Of a stretch of DNA of 64,000 bases, positions 15,829 to 24,334 are shown one piece after another. The notes under the pieces were generated by a model. The model worked only from the letters and a program-made list of their open reading frames with translations. It made no database searches and was not told the DNA's origin. Position 1 is the stretch's first letter, and every line of letters begins with the position of its first letter. Origin of the DNA: Clostridiales bacterium (GTDB taxonomy: Bacteria; Bacillota; Clostridia; Oscillospirales; Acutalibacteraceae). The DNA lies in assembly GCA_019419895.1 (NCBI GenBank), contig JAHZIE010000002.1, forward strand, positions 29,526-93,525, in the 5' to 3' direction. The translations under genes and the position numbers were made by a program.

Positions 15829-16842
15829 ATGCCTACCGTTTACTTTGTAATACCCTGTTATAATGAGGAAGAGGTTCTGCCGGAAACGAAAAAACGATTG
15901 CTGGAAAAGCTGGAGCGTATGATGGGGGATGGATTGGCGGATGAGAACAGCAGGATCTTATTTGTAGACGACGGAAGCAAGGATAAAACCTGGGAGCTCA
16001 TCAGCAGGTATCATGAGGAAAACAGGCTGATCAGCGGTGTGAAGCTGGCTCATAACCGCGGCCATCAAAACGCTCTGCTTGCGGGGCTGATGACGGCGAA
16101 GGAATATGCCGACTGCGCCATTTCCCTGGACGCTGATTTGCAGGATGATATCGAGGTGCTGGATCAGTTTGTCAGGAAATATGAGGAGGGCTGCGAAGTC
16201 GTCTATGGCGTAAGGAATAAAAGGGAGACGGATACCTTTTTTAAAAGGTTTACGGCGGAGAGCTTTTACCGTGTGATGCAAAAGCTGGGTGTGGACGTGG
16301 TATTCAACCATGCGGATTACCGCCTGATGGGAAAAAGAGCCTTAGATGCCCTGAGCGATTACCGTGAGATTAACCTCTTTCTCCGGGGGATTGTGCCGCT
16401 GATTGGATTCCGCAGCGATTATGTCTATTATGACCGTCATGAGAGATTTGCGGGAGAATCCAAGTATCCGTTGAAAAAGATGATTCATTTTGCACTGGAA
16501 GGGATTACATCCTTTAGTGTCAAGCCGCTGAAATTGATCTCCAATTTGGGAATCCTTATTTCTGTCCTCAGTGTATTTGGCCTGCTTTACGCGCTGATTT
16601 CCTATCTTGTGGGGGTTGCTGTGCCTGGCTGGACTGCCATTGTAGGGTCCATCTGGCTGTTGGGCGGCATACAGCTTCTTTGCATTGGCGTTGTTGGAGG
16701 TTATATTGGAAAGATTTACAGCGAGGTAAAAGGAAGGCCCCGCTTCCTGGTGGAAACCCTTCTGAACGCTCCCGCCGGAGAGGCTCAACCGGAAGCTCCT
16801 CGAAATGGAGAAAATAGGGAGCCGCGCGTCAGCAATCAGTGA
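15829..16842 (+). CDS. GT2-family glycosyltransferase with C-terminal membrane anchor
   Basis: A 337-residue polyprenyl-phosphate-sugar synthase-like protein (GtrB/DPM1 type). The GT-A domain shows FVIPCYNEEEVLPE, VDDGSKDKTW, HNRGHQNALLAGL and the metal-binding LDADLQDD. Two membrane helices follow near residues 237-262 and 270-295 (LISNLGILISVLSVFGLLY and AIVGSIWLLGGIQLLCIGVV). Such enzymes transfer a sugar from a nucleotide donor to undecaprenyl phosphate for glycosylation outside the membrane. The start follows AAAGGGGAAG. A TTGACT -35-like element lies upstream near 15750, but its -10 is poor. The monosaccharide is unknown. It ends at a strong terminator. Confidence 0.9.
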   Translation: MPTVYFVIPCYNEEEVLPETKKRLLEKLERMMGDGLADENSRILFVDDGSKDKTWELISRYHEENRLISGVKLAHNRGHQNALLAGLMTAKEYADCAISLDADLQDDIEVLDQFVRKYEEGCEVVYGVRNKRETDTFFKRFTAESFYRVMQKLGVDVVFNHADYRLMGKRALDALSDYREINLFLRGIVPLIGFRSDYVYYDRHERFAGESKYPLKKMIHFALEGITSFSVKPLKLISNLGILISVLSVFGLLYALISYLVGVAVPGWTAIVGSIWLLGGIQLLCIGVVGGYIGKIYSEVKGRPRFLVETLLNAPAGEAQPEAPRNGENREPRVSNQ

Positions 16843-16872
16843 GCTTGTGCCATAAGTTAATTACTGTGAATA

Positions 16873-16926
16873 AAAAACAACAAATAAGAGAAGAAGCGTC
16901 ACGTTTTTCTCCTATTTGTTGTTTTT
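16873..16926 (+). terminator. Intrinsic terminator of the GT2 gene
   Basis: A long stem (16873-16890 with 16909-16926, one mismatched position) closed by an 18-base loop and ending in a T-rich run, 30 bases after the stop codon. Confidence 0.88.
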
Positions 16927-17395
16927 ATTTATGGATGGAAAATGTAAAATATACCCATAGAAATTCTTTGTTTTTTGTGATTTTTTTTAAATGCAACTTT
17001 AGTGAAATTTTAAAAAATAAAAAAATTTTTTAAAGAAACAGAGAAATAATTCATTTTTATTTATGTTCATATTATATATATTTTTATTGAATTATGTTGC
17101 TCAATATGAAATATTAAACAATATTATAAAAATTCGGTTGCGAATTTATTAAAAAGATAGGAAGTATTATTCGTGTTATTATATACCGCTTTATTATATA
17201 CTTTTATCAATACGAAAGAAAATTTTTAGTTGATCTTCTAAATGAAATATGCCTGGATGACAATCTTGTGATTAAAAAACACTTATTTTCATCCTTTGCG
17301 TTCCGGCGTTTTATGAAAATTTTTCCATCCCAGTCCTAAAAGCCGCGCGGTTATAAATGGTCCCCAATTTTAACAGGAAAAAAGGAAGAGAAACA
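16927..17395. other. AT-rich intergenic region
   Basis: About 470 bases of very AT-rich DNA with many A and T tracts. No gene, clear hairpin or recognised regulatory RNA was seen. It may contain the promoter of the following small gene. Confidence 0.5.
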
Positions 17396-17629
17396 TTGAA
17401 AAATTTTTTATATTGTGTAGTACAGGAAAAAGGCTTTCTTCCGGAATACGGTGAATTCATGACGTTTGGCGTTCAGATCTATTCGTCCGAGAAAGGGAAC
17501 GGAGAATGTATCACAGAATTTCATGATATGTCCGCCGACGCCGATTGGATTGCGGATTTGGTAGACATATGCAACCGCTGCCAGGTTTATCCCGAACACT
17601 TTCTTGACGTATGGGAAGATTTTCTCTAA
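17396..17629 (+). CDS. Small protein resembling DUF6514
   Basis: A 77-residue acidic protein (KNFLYCVVQEKGFLPEYGEF at the start, then FGVQIYSSE and the C-terminal YPEHFLDVWEDFL). The layout, a short beta-rich front with a tail describing a helix and a terminal DFL, matches the small DUF6514-like proteins of Clostridia; this is recalled family resemblance, not a search. The TTG at 17396 follows AAAGGAAGAG, while an in-frame ATG at 17357 has no ribosome site. Single gene with its own terminator. Function unknown. Confidence 0.6.
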   Translation: MKNFLYCVVQEKGFLPEYGEFMTFGVQIYSSEKGNGECITEFHDMSADADWIADLVDICNRCQVYPEHFLDVWEDFL

Positions 17630-17674
17630 GCATATGACGTCTGCCCAACTTAAAAAAACAAGAATTAAAAATCA

Positions 17675-17705
17675 AAAAGGAAGCTGATTGTCGCAGCTTC
17701 CTTTT
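17675..17705. terminator. Bidirectional terminator
   Basis: A perfect 12-bp stem (17675-17686 with 17694-17705) and 7-base loop with a T-run on the plus side and a T-rich tract on the minus side. It separates the convergent small gene and the N-acetylhexosamine kinase gene. Confidence 0.88.
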
Positions 17706-17762
17706 CTTTTTTTCAGCTCGAAACAGCGCGCCGCCCATTTAGCGCCGGGTTTGGCGTTCTGT

Positions 17763-18887
17763 TTATTTTTCCTGTTCAATTTCCCTGATAAGGCCGCGCA
17801 TCCTGTCCCACTTTCCTTCCATATCAGCAACCAGCTTAAACTGTGTCCGGCAGCGGTCAAGATTGTGGCCTTCCCGTTGAATTTTAAAATAGGTGTCCCC
17901 CTCAAGGTAATCGGTGAGAAAACGCATGCCGCATTCCAAAGTCATCAGCTTTGCGCCCATTGGCATCATTTCCACCTCCGTTGGGGTCAGGCTGTTGGAA
18001 CAGCCTTTCAGATAGCCTCTGGTATAAGTTTCAAAAAGGTCGAGATCAAACCAGATTTTTGAAAGATCCGGTTCGTCTTCTTCCCCTGTGCTGGCCCCAA
18101 AACGGATGGAATCCCCGAAGTCGTTCAACACAGTGCCTGGCATCACTGTGTCAAGATCAATGACACAGATGGCCCTGCGGCTTTTTTCATCAAACAGCAC
18201 GTTGTTCAGCTTGGTATCGTTGTGGGTGACACGCAGGGGAATCTCCTTTTTATTCAACAGAGTGGTGATCGCTCCCATATCCTTCTCGCGCTTCCTGACA
18301 AATTCTATTTCCTCCCGCACTGAGGCGGCGCGGCCCAGAGGATCCCTTTTCACAGCATCGAGAAATGCCTGGTACCGCACAGGAGTATTATGAAAATTCT
18401 TGATCGTTTCATGAAGGTTTCCGGCGTCAAAGTCGGACAGAAGAAACTGAAAACGGCCAAAGGCCACGGCGCTTTGATAAAAATCCTCGGAACGCTCCAC
18501 CTGGTCAAAGCTCACGGCGTTCTCAATAAAACGGTAACTGCGCCAATAAGAACCGATGGAATCCCGATAGCAGTAATTCCCTCCCGGCATGGGAAGAAAG
18601 CTGAGGGTCTCCCGGGAGGGATCCCCGCCGCCGCGCTCAATTTTATCCTTTAAAAAGGTTGTGATACGCGTGACATTTTCCATAACCTGCATAGGATTTT
18701 TAAATATTTCATGATTGATTCGCTGGAGGACATACCGGCTGGTACTGCCGTCAGCCTGCCGGCAATATACAGAGAAGGTGTCGTTAATATGGCCGTTGCC
18801 AAATGCCTTGCAGGATAAAACAGTGCCTGGGAATCCAATTTCCCGGATGACATTATCCAGCTCTGCGCACGCATTTTCCTTCTTCAT
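17763..18887 (-). CDS. nahK: N-acetylhexosamine 1-kinase-like phosphotransferase
   Basis: A 374-residue kinase of the aminoglycoside-phosphotransferase fold that closely follows the bifidobacterial NahK pattern along its length: GNGHINDTFSV, YVLQRINHEIF, YRFIENAVSFD, FHNTPVRYQAF, the catalytic PLRVTHNDTKLNNVLFD, VIDLDTVMPGTVLNDFGDS and LECGMRFLTDYLEGDTYFK. NahK phosphorylates GlcNAc or GalNAc at O-1 so that it can enter UDP-sugar metabolism, usually after phosphorolysis of lacto-N-biose or galacto-N-biose. The usual GH112 phosphorylase and uridylyltransferase are not in this window. The ATG at 18887 follows AAAAGGCGG; a GTG at 18899 is too close to that site. Own promoter and terminator. Confidence 0.88.
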   Translation of the reverse strand: MKKENACAELDNVIREIGFPGTVLSCKAFGNGHINDTFSVYCRQADGSTSRYVLQRINHEIFKNPMQVMENVTRITTFLKDKIERGGGDPSRETLSFLPMPGGNYCYRDSIGSYWRSYRFIENAVSFDQVERSEDFYQSAVAFGRFQFLLSDFDAGNLHETIKNFHNTPVRYQAFLDAVKRDPLGRAASVREEIEFVRKREKDMGAITTLLNKKEIPLRVTHNDTKLNNVLFDEKSRRAICVIDLDTVMPGTVLNDFGDSIRFGASTGEEDEPDLSKIWFDLDLFETYTRGYLKGCSNSLTPTEVEMMPMGAKLMTLECGMRFLTDYLEGDTYFKIQREGHNLDRCRTQFKLVADMEGKWDRMRGLIREIEQEK

Positions 18888-18958
18888 TAGGAAATACACC
18901 GCCTTTTTACATATAAAAACTTCAATCCAGTTCAGAAAAGAAAATATAACAATATTAA

Positions 18959-18987
18959 ATTATACGTGATTTGACTGTTTTTCGCAA
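18959..18987 (-). promoter_or_regulatory. Promoter of the nahK-like gene
   Basis: Minus strand TTGCGA (18982-18987), 17-base spacer, TATAAT (18959-18964), about 70 bases upstream of the ATG. Confidence 0.72.
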
Positions 18988-19047
18988 CTGGTTTTCGGAA
19001 AATAGCGTAAAGGAAATTTACAGATGCCCAAAAGTGGAATTCAAAAC

Positions 19048-19091
19048 AAAACCGCCTCCCTTCCGCCGGTGCCGGAAAAGAAAACGGTTTT
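19048..19091 (-). terminator. Terminator of the LCP gene
   Basis: Outer stem AAAACCG/CGGTTTT (19048-19054 with 19085-19091) with an inner GC-rich pairing. It lies 21 bases after the LCP stop on the minus strand and runs into T-rich sequence. Confidence 0.65.
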
Positions 19092-19111
19092 TTGAGAAAT
19101 GACGGATTCCT

Positions 19112-20164
19112 CTATTTGTCCCCATAAATAAACTTATGAAGGGCCTGGTTGTTGGCGTCCAAATCAGGAATCATGACGTCCATAGGGCCGTCGCGGCTGT
19201 TGATTCTCGCATATCTATAATAATTCGGCTGGGGCAGGGACATTTCTGAAATGGTATAATTCATAATGGCGGGGGAATCGCCGGCCAGAGAAAGCAGTTC
19301 GTTTTTCGTCAGATTGGTCTGAAAAAGGGGAAACGCCTCGTTTAAAAGACGGATCATCGTAGCGGGACTGGCAGTCTTAAACCGGTTGATCAGGGATTGG
19401 ATAATATTCCTCTGCCGCTGCGTGCGTCCAAAATCGCTGTCGATTTTGCGGATCCTCCCGTAATTGAGGGCGTTTTCCCCATTAAAATGGTTTGGTCCGG
19501 CAGGGACAGAAATTCCCAGCGTGTTTTTAAAATAGTTTGCTTCCGCCTGAGTCAGGGTGATATCGACGCCGCCCAGCAGATCAATGATTTTACTGAAGGA
19601 GGAGAAATCCATCTTGATATAGCGGTCAATTTTAATTTTAAAATTGGCCTCAATGGTTTCAATCAGAAGCTTGGGGCCGCCCCAGCTGTGGGCGGCGTTG
19701 ACACGGTTGCTGCTCTTGCCGGGGATGGAAACATAGGTGTCTCTTAAAATAGAGGTCATCTTTAATGTATGCTCCTTCCGGTTGATGGAGAGGATCATAT
19801 TGGTATCGGAGCGGCCGTATTTTTCCCCGGGACGGGGATCGGCGCCGATGATCAGGATATTTTGAACGTCGGCGGAAGAAATGACCGGGCCCTGTGAAGT
19901 GGAGGGATCAAAATGCTCCATTTCCTCGGCGCCTTCGGGCAAGGAACCCAGCTCCTCCGATTCCGCGTGAATAGAACTGACCTCATCAAAGTCCTCCAGG
20001 GCCGTGTAGTTGATTTTTTCTAAAAGAGAATAGCCGTAACAAAAAACAGTACCGGCCAAAAGGCATAGAACGCTGACTGCGGAAACGGTGATATAGAGAG
20101 CCCTCTTTCCTTTTGGAAGGCGGGATTTTACACTTTTAGGAGAAGAATTTTTTTTAGTTGACAT
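19112..20164 (-). CDS. LytR-CpsA-Psr (LCP) family cell-wall polymer ligase
   Basis: A 350-residue membrane-anchored protein: basic N-terminus, one membrane helix near residues 22-45, then an extracytoplasmic LCP domain. Motifs: ILIIGADPRPGEKYGRSDTNMI, then SILRDTYVSIPG, NAAHSWGGPKLLIETIE, and the arginine-rich YGRIRKIDSDFGRTQRQRNII that binds the polyprenyl pyrophosphate. The family transfers wall teichoic acid, capsule or other glycopolymers from lipid carriers to peptidoglycan. The ATG follows GAAGGGTGAACG. A promoter about 200 bases upstream gives a long leader. With the GT2 and Lic genes nearby it is part of a loosely clustered surface-glycan gene set, though not one operon. Confidence 0.92.
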   Translation of the reverse strand: MSTKKNSSPKSVKSRLPKGKRALYITVSAVSVLCLLAGTVFCYGYSLLEKINYTALEDFDEVSSIHAESEELGSLPEGAEEMEHFDPSTSQGPVISSADVQNILIIGADPRPGEKYGRSDTNMILSINRKEHTLKMTSILRDTYVSIPGKSSNRVNAAHSWGGPKLLIETIEANFKIKIDRYIKMDFSSFSKIIDLLGGVDITLTQAEANYFKNTLGISVPAGPNHFNGENALNYGRIRKIDSDFGRTQRQRNIIQSLINRFKTASPATMIRLLNEAFPLFQTNLTKNELLSLAGDSPAIMNYTISEMSLPQPNYYRYARINSRDGPMDVMIPDLDANNQALHKFIYGDK

Positions 20165-20368
20165 CGTTCACCCTTCTTTTTGTTTACAGATGATAAAACT
20201 AGTATGCCGTAAGTGCCCAACAATAACCCCCGTCTGCCCGGGGACGGGATTCCAAATCCATCCTGTTTCCCGATCCAAAGGGGATACCGCGAAAGCGAAA
20301 AGCCTGAGACATTTTTCCGAGTCCTGTTTTTCTCGCGGGAATGGATGGAAAAAGACAAGATTTTTCAT

Positions 20369-20377
20369 ATTATAACA
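20369..20377 (-). promoter_or_regulatory. Extended -10 promoter upstream of the LCP gene
   Basis: Minus strand TGTTATAAT (TG, one base, TATAAT) without a convincing -35. It is divergent from the XRE promoter about 100 bases away and would give a leader of about 200 bases. Confidence 0.5.
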
Positions 20378-20476
20378 TATTTTTTCCAGGGAAAAAAGTA
20401 TTTCATTGAGAGTTTGGCAGAGAAAGGGGAATGAAGGGGAAGAAGCGGACAATTCCTTATACGGCAATTGATTTTA

Positions 20477-20504
20477 TTGACTTTTTCTCCCGGCATGTTA
20501 CAAT
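20477..20504 (+). promoter_or_regulatory. Promoter of the XRE-ImmA genes
   Basis: TTGACT (20477-20482), 16-base spacer ending in TGT, TACAAT (20499-20504). An AAGGAGG ribosome site follows at once. Confidence 0.78.
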
Positions 20505-20527
20505 GAAAACAAGGAGGATTGGTTTTT

Positions 20528-21010
20528 ATGGGATTAGAAAATATCAATCGTTTGAGAAAAGCAATGGGAATGAGCATTGAAGAGCTTTCAAAAAGATCAG
20601 GACTTCCGAGGAGCACGGTTTCAAAGCTGACCGCGGGAATTTCCACCAATCCAAATCTGGATACCATTAAGGCGTTGGCAAGGGCTCTCAACTGTAATTT
20701 AGCCGTTTTCGACGATGAGGAAGAAGAGGGCGTTAACATGCCCTTCAGCAGGGAGCTGAAGGAGCGGGAGGAGCAGACGGTGCTTCTGCGCTGCTATGAG
20801 AGGATCAACTTAGAGGGCAAAAAGAAGCTGGTGGATTACGCGGATGATCTGGTCGCCTCCGGGCATTATACACCTGGGGAGGAAAAGACGGAATATTATG
20901 CTGTGGCTCGAAACGGCGGCAAGGGAAACGGAGAGACGTCTGTCAGAAAAATTCACGGCAAGAAATTTGATCCCTCTAAGGTGGAAGGACTGAAGGGGGA
21001 CAAATTTTAG
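20528..21010 (+). CDS. XRE-family transcriptional regulator
   Basis: A 160-residue protein with an N-terminal helix-turn-helix (LENINRLRKAMGMSIEELSK, then RSGLPRSTVSKLTAGISTNP) in residues 1-65, followed by a charged linker and a less conserved tail. The ATG at 20528 is 10 bases after AAGGAGG; a TTG at 20519 is too close. It directly abuts an ImmA/IrrE peptidase gene, the ImmR/ImmA arrangement in which the peptidase cleaves the repressor to induce target genes. The target is unknown; there is no integrase or conjugation gene nearby, so this is probably a resident stress switch rather than an element's immunity module (inference). Confidence 0.88.
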   Translation: MGLENINRLRKAMGMSIEELSKRSGLPRSTVSKLTAGISTNPNLDTIKALARALNCNLAVFDDEEEEGVNMPFSRELKEREEQTVLLRCYERINLEGKKKLVDYADDLVASGHYTPGEEKTEYYAVARNGGKGNGETSVRKIHGKKFDPSKVEGLKGDKF

Positions 21011-21652
21011 ATGTTTTATTCCCAGAACTATTTTTTGGCGACCAAACAGGCGGGCAGGCTTTTGGGTCAGCTGGAGGAAAAGGCGTTCCCGTTGAATCCT
21101 ATCGCCCTGTCTCAGAGTCTGGGAATTAAGGTCCTTACCTATCGGGATTTCTGCCATCTGGCGGGGGTGGAAATGAATACCGCCTTTGAAATTTCCCAGG
21201 ATGGCTTTTCTTCCTGCCTGGAAGGGGAATTCTTTATTGTGTATAATCCGGATATTCGTTCCCAGGGCAGAAGGAGGTGGACCCTGCTTCATGAGCTGAG
21301 CCATATTGTATGCGGCCATATTGACGCCCAGGGCCCTGTTCTCCAGGATTATCAGAAACAGCGGCATAGGGAGGCCCAGGCCGATGAGCTGGCCTGCTGC
21401 CTGGTTGCGCCCCTTCCGCTGATCCTGCTGTGCGGATTGGAAAATTCGGAAGAAATTTCCGGGGCGTTTGGTATCTCAAGGCTGGCCGCGGATCATATTT
21501 TTTTAGATTATCAGCGGTATCTTGAAATGGACGAGCCGCCGGAGCTGGGATATGGAGCCCATCTGTTTCCATATACCCCGTTTGCCCTGCGCGCCGCCCG
21601 GAAGGGGCGGCAAACGAGGAAGAGGAAAGCTGTCGATATTGATATTTTATAA
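21011..21652 (+). CDS. ImmA/IrrE family metallo-endopeptidase
   Basis: A 213-residue protein with the zinc-peptidase motif WTLLHELSHIVCGH (HExxH) and a downstream glutamate in the QADELACCLVAPLPLIL helix, as in ImmA/IrrE (DUF955) proteins. The family cleaves XRE-type repressors after DNA damage or other stress. Its ATG follows the stop codon of the XRE gene immediately, with AAGGGGG about 10 bases before, so translation is coupled. The C-terminus is basic (RKGRQTRKRKAVDIDIL). Its substrate is most likely the partner encoded upstream. Confidence 0.88.
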   Translation: MFYSQNYFLATKQAGRLLGQLEEKAFPLNPIALSQSLGIKVLTYRDFCHLAGVEMNTAFEISQDGFSSCLEGEFFIVYNPDIRSQGRRRWTLLHELSHIVCGHIDAQGPVLQDYQKQRHREAQADELACCLVAPLPLILLCGLENSEEISGAFGISRLAADHIFLDYQRYLEMDEPPELGYGAHLFPYTPFALRAARKGRQTRKRKAVDIDIL

Positions 21653-21676
21653 AATGTAGAAGGGAATATGTGAAGC

Positions 21677-22432
21677 ATGAAGCTGATTTCGTGGAATGTC
21701 AACGGCCTTAGGGCCTGCTTGGGAAAGGGCTTTCTTGATTTTTTTCATCAGGAAAAAGCGGATATTTTCTGTATTCAGGAGACAAAAATGCAGGAGGGGC
21801 AGGCGGAGCTTTCCCTGGAGGGCTATTCCCAGTATTGGAACAGCGCTGTAAAAAAAGGATATTCCGGCACCGCTGTTTTTTCCAGGATTGCGCCCCTGTC
21901 GGTTGTCTACGACATCGGCTGTGAGGAACACAGCGGCGAAGGGCGTGCCATCACCCTGGAGTTTGAGAATTTCTACCTTGTCAATGTTTATACCCCCAAC
22001 TCCCAGCAGGAGCTTGCGCGGCTTGATTACCGGATGCTGTGGGAAGATGCCTTCCGGGAATATATTGGAAAGCTGGATCAGAAGAAACCGGTGGTCATCT
22101 GCGGAGACATGAATGTGGCGCATCAGGAAATTGACCTGAAAAATCCGAAAACCAACCGGCGGAACGCGGGATTTACCGATGAGGAGCGGAATAAGATGAC
22201 AGAGCTCCTTCAGGCGGGCTTTGTGGATTCCTTCCGGTACCTTCATCCCGATGCCCAGGGGGCCTATTCCTGGTGGTCATACCGATTCCGCGCCCGGGAG
22301 AAAAACGCGGGATGGCGCATCGACTATTTTCTTGTTTCTCAAAGATGGGCGGATAGAATTAAATTGGCGGAGATTCACAGTGAAATCTTTGGCAGCGATC
22401 ACTGTCCGGTCTCATTGGAGCTGGATGCGTGA
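21677..22432 (+). CDS. xth: Exodeoxyribonuclease III
   Basis: A 251-residue AP endonuclease/3'-5' exonuclease of the ExoIII family, normal length. Active-site motifs are complete: SWNVNGLRA, IQETKMQEGQ (metal-binding Glu), GYSGTAVFS, VICGDMNVAHQEIDLKNPK (catalytic Asp/Asn), WSYRFRAREKNAGWRIDYFL and GSDHCPVSLEL (catalytic His). It acts in base-excision repair at abasic sites. It starts 24 bases after the ImmA gene on the same strand and probably shares its transcript, which would link repair capacity to the XRE/ImmA switch. Confidence 0.95.
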   Translation: MKLISWNVNGLRACLGKGFLDFFHQEKADIFCIQETKMQEGQAELSLEGYSQYWNSAVKKGYSGTAVFSRIAPLSVVYDIGCEEHSGEGRAITLEFENFYLVNVYTPNSQQELARLDYRMLWEDAFREYIGKLDQKKPVVICGDMNVAHQEIDLKNPKTNRRNAGFTDEERNKMTELLQAGFVDSFRYLHPDAQGAYSWWSYRFRAREKNAGWRIDYFLVSQRWADRIKLAEIHSEIFGSDHCPVSLELDA

Positions 22433-22466
22433 TCGGTATTTTCCTTTTGGAAAAAATAGTTAGTGA

Positions 22467-22519
22467 AAAAAGACCTGGGAGATACCTGTTTTTTGTATTG
22501 GTTTCTCCCGGGCCTTTTT
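22467..22519 (+). terminator. Terminator of the XRE-ImmA-xth unit
   Basis: A stem of about 15 bp with G-U pairs (22467-22482 with 22504-22519) closed by a 21-base loop and ending in TTTTT, 35 bases after the xth stop. Confidence 0.82.
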
Positions 22520-23133
22520 GTATTGTTTCAGTGACGCTCTCCCCGGTTAAGCCCTGATGGCCCCCAATTGTCATATCCGCGCTTATAGGAAAATTACGCT
22601 GAGGCTTGCGGCGTCTAAAAGGGGGGCGGTCAAGAGGTTAGAAACATGAGAGCCTGCGTTATCGTAGGAAAAGCCGCGAAAAAAATCTGTTTTTATTTTT
22701 TCCGGCTGGACATAATCCCTAAGCGGTCCAGAAAAAAGTGTTGCCTCCCCAGGAAAGAATGGAGGAGCAGGCGGCTTTTCCAAAAATGAATGAGAAAAAG
22801 ACATAGAAGGGCCGGCCGTCAACTTAGGGGCAATTTATCGCTGGGGGATGCTGCCCATGAGTTTGCGGAAGGGCAGGAAAGGCGGGGCAATCAAAGGCCG
22901 CTGAACGGGTAATGAAAGCGGCGTTTTATGATGTGAAAAAATGGGAAACTTTTAAAATCCGGCGATTCAAGAGTAGAAATGGCCGGTTTTCCTGTCGGCG
23001 TGTTTTGTGGAAGAGACTCTTTCCGGTCCGGCATTTTCAGAATAGGAAAAAGCCTGAAAGACAGAAAAAGCCGCTGGGATGGGAGGACCCTTGGCGAAAA
23101 AGAGGACTGCCCCTTAATACGGAAAAATAACAG
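22520..23133. other. Intergenic region without recognisable genes
   Basis: About 600 bases between convergent transcription units. Short open frames on both strands have no ribosome sites or recognisable products, and no tRNA, repeat or riboswitch was seen. Confidence 0.5.
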
Positions 23134-23209
23134 GAAAAAACACCCCCTCAAGGGCAATGGAAAAAGCAATGCGGCTGGCGGAAGCTTTTTGTTGACCTCA
23201 AGGGGATGT
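23134..23209 (-). terminator. Extended hairpin terminator of the carB-ddh operon
   Basis: A 14-bp outer stem with G-U pairs (23140-23153 with 23196-23209) and an inner AAAAAGC/GCTTTTT stem in the loop. It is followed on the minus strand by TTTTTT and lies about 65 bases after the ddh stop. Confidence 0.75.
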
Positions 23210-23274
23210 TGTATCTGTTTTTACATTATAATGGCCTTACCCGGACTGACCGCTGGCCAAGACGGGGGACAGAT

Positions 23275-24258
23275 TTACAGGAAACGCTTGCGAAGCTCGT
23301 CTCCCTCTTCAGGGCAGAGATAAGCGGGAGGGATATCGAAAACAGTTTTGCAGCCGGTCTGTCCCTGCTGTTCCATACGGTAGGCGGCACGGGCATACGC
23401 GACAATAACACTGGCGGTGAATTCCGGATTGGAATCCAGCTTCAGGCTGTATTCAATCACATGGCTGTTTTCATCCTTCCAGCCGGTCTTTCCGGTGTGA
23501 ATCACAAAACCGCCATGGGGAATGCCGCTGTGATCCCGCTTCAGCTCTTCCTCGCTGATAAAGTGGACCGTGGTGTCGTAATCAGCGAAATAATTGGGCA
23601 TGGTCTTGATTTCCTTTTCGATCCGGTCGAGATCGGCGCCCTCCTCAGCGACAACAAAGCATTCCCGGGTATGCTTCTCTCTGGTGGTTAATTCAGGATT
23701 CTTTCCACTGCGTACAGCGTCCAACGCGGCGGGAACCGGAATGGTATACTGCTTGGCGTCCTTGACACCGTCAATGCGCCGGATGGCGTCGGAATGGCCC
23801 TGGCTGACGCCCTTGCCCCAGAAGGTGTAGGTGCTTCCCTGGGGAAGAATCGCGTGGGAGTACAAACGGTTTAAGGAGAAGAGTCCGGGATCCCAGCCTA
23901 CGGAAATGACAGCCGTTTTCCCGTTTTTCAAAGCGGCCTCGTTGACTTTGGCGAAATGGGAGGGGATATTGGCGTGGGTGTCGAAACTGTCCACGACGTT
24001 AAACTTTCCGGCAAGTTCCGGGGTCTGCGCCGGAAGATCGGTGGCGCTCCCGCCGCAGAGGATCATAACGTCAATTTGATCTGCCATTTTGCAGGCTTCC
24101 TCCGCGGAAAGAACCGGTACGCCCTGGGTCATAATGGAAAGGCTGTCGGGGGAACGGCGGGTGAACACAGCGGCCAGCTCCATATCTTCCGCATGGGCAA
24201 GCGCGGCCTCTACGCCGCGGCCCAGGTTGCCATAACCGAAAATACCAACTCGAATCAT
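23275..24258 (-). CDS. ddh: meso-diaminopimelate dehydrogenase
   Basis: A 327-residue NADPH-dependent enzyme that makes meso-diaminopimelate in one step from tetrahydrodipicolinate, bypassing the acylated DAP routes. Signatures: N-terminal MIRVGIFGYGNLGRGVE Rossmann motif, VFTRRSP, ILCGGSATDLP, the DSFDTHANIP segment, SVGWDPGLFSLNRL, FWGKGVSQGHSDAIRR, and GGFVIHTG. Length matches characterised Ddh proteins. The ATG at 24258 follows AAGGAGAT; an in-frame start at 24285 does not. It lies 76 bases downstream of carB on the same strand and ahead of a strong terminator. This implies meso-DAP peptidoglycan and/or lysine synthesis by the dehydrogenase pathway. Confidence 0.95.
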   Translation of the reverse strand: MIRVGIFGYGNLGRGVEAALAHAEDMELAAVFTRRSPDSLSIMTQGVPVLSAEEACKMADQIDVMILCGGSATDLPAQTPELAGKFNVVDSFDTHANIPSHFAKVNEAALKNGKTAVISVGWDPGLFSLNRLYSHAILPQGSTYTFWGKGVSQGHSDAIRRIDGVKDAKQYTIPVPAALDAVRSGKNPELTTREKHTRECFVVAEEGADLDRIEKEIKTMPNYFADYDTTVHFISEEELKRDHSGIPHGGFVIHTGKTGWKDENSHVIEYSLKLDSNPEFTASVIVAYARAAYRMEQQGQTGCKTVFDIPPAYLCPEEGDELRKRFL

Positions 24259-24334
24259 ACAGAACATCTCCTTATAAAATATCATTTCAATGAAAAACTG
24301 CCAGGCGAATCATAATTTCCCGGCAGCTTTCATT

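Noticed and set aside
20528..22432. Prophage or ICE remnant signalled by XRE/ImmA and, further on, DUF5131
   Set aside because: No integrase, structural, replication or conjugation genes are present, and the two loci are 24 kb apart.
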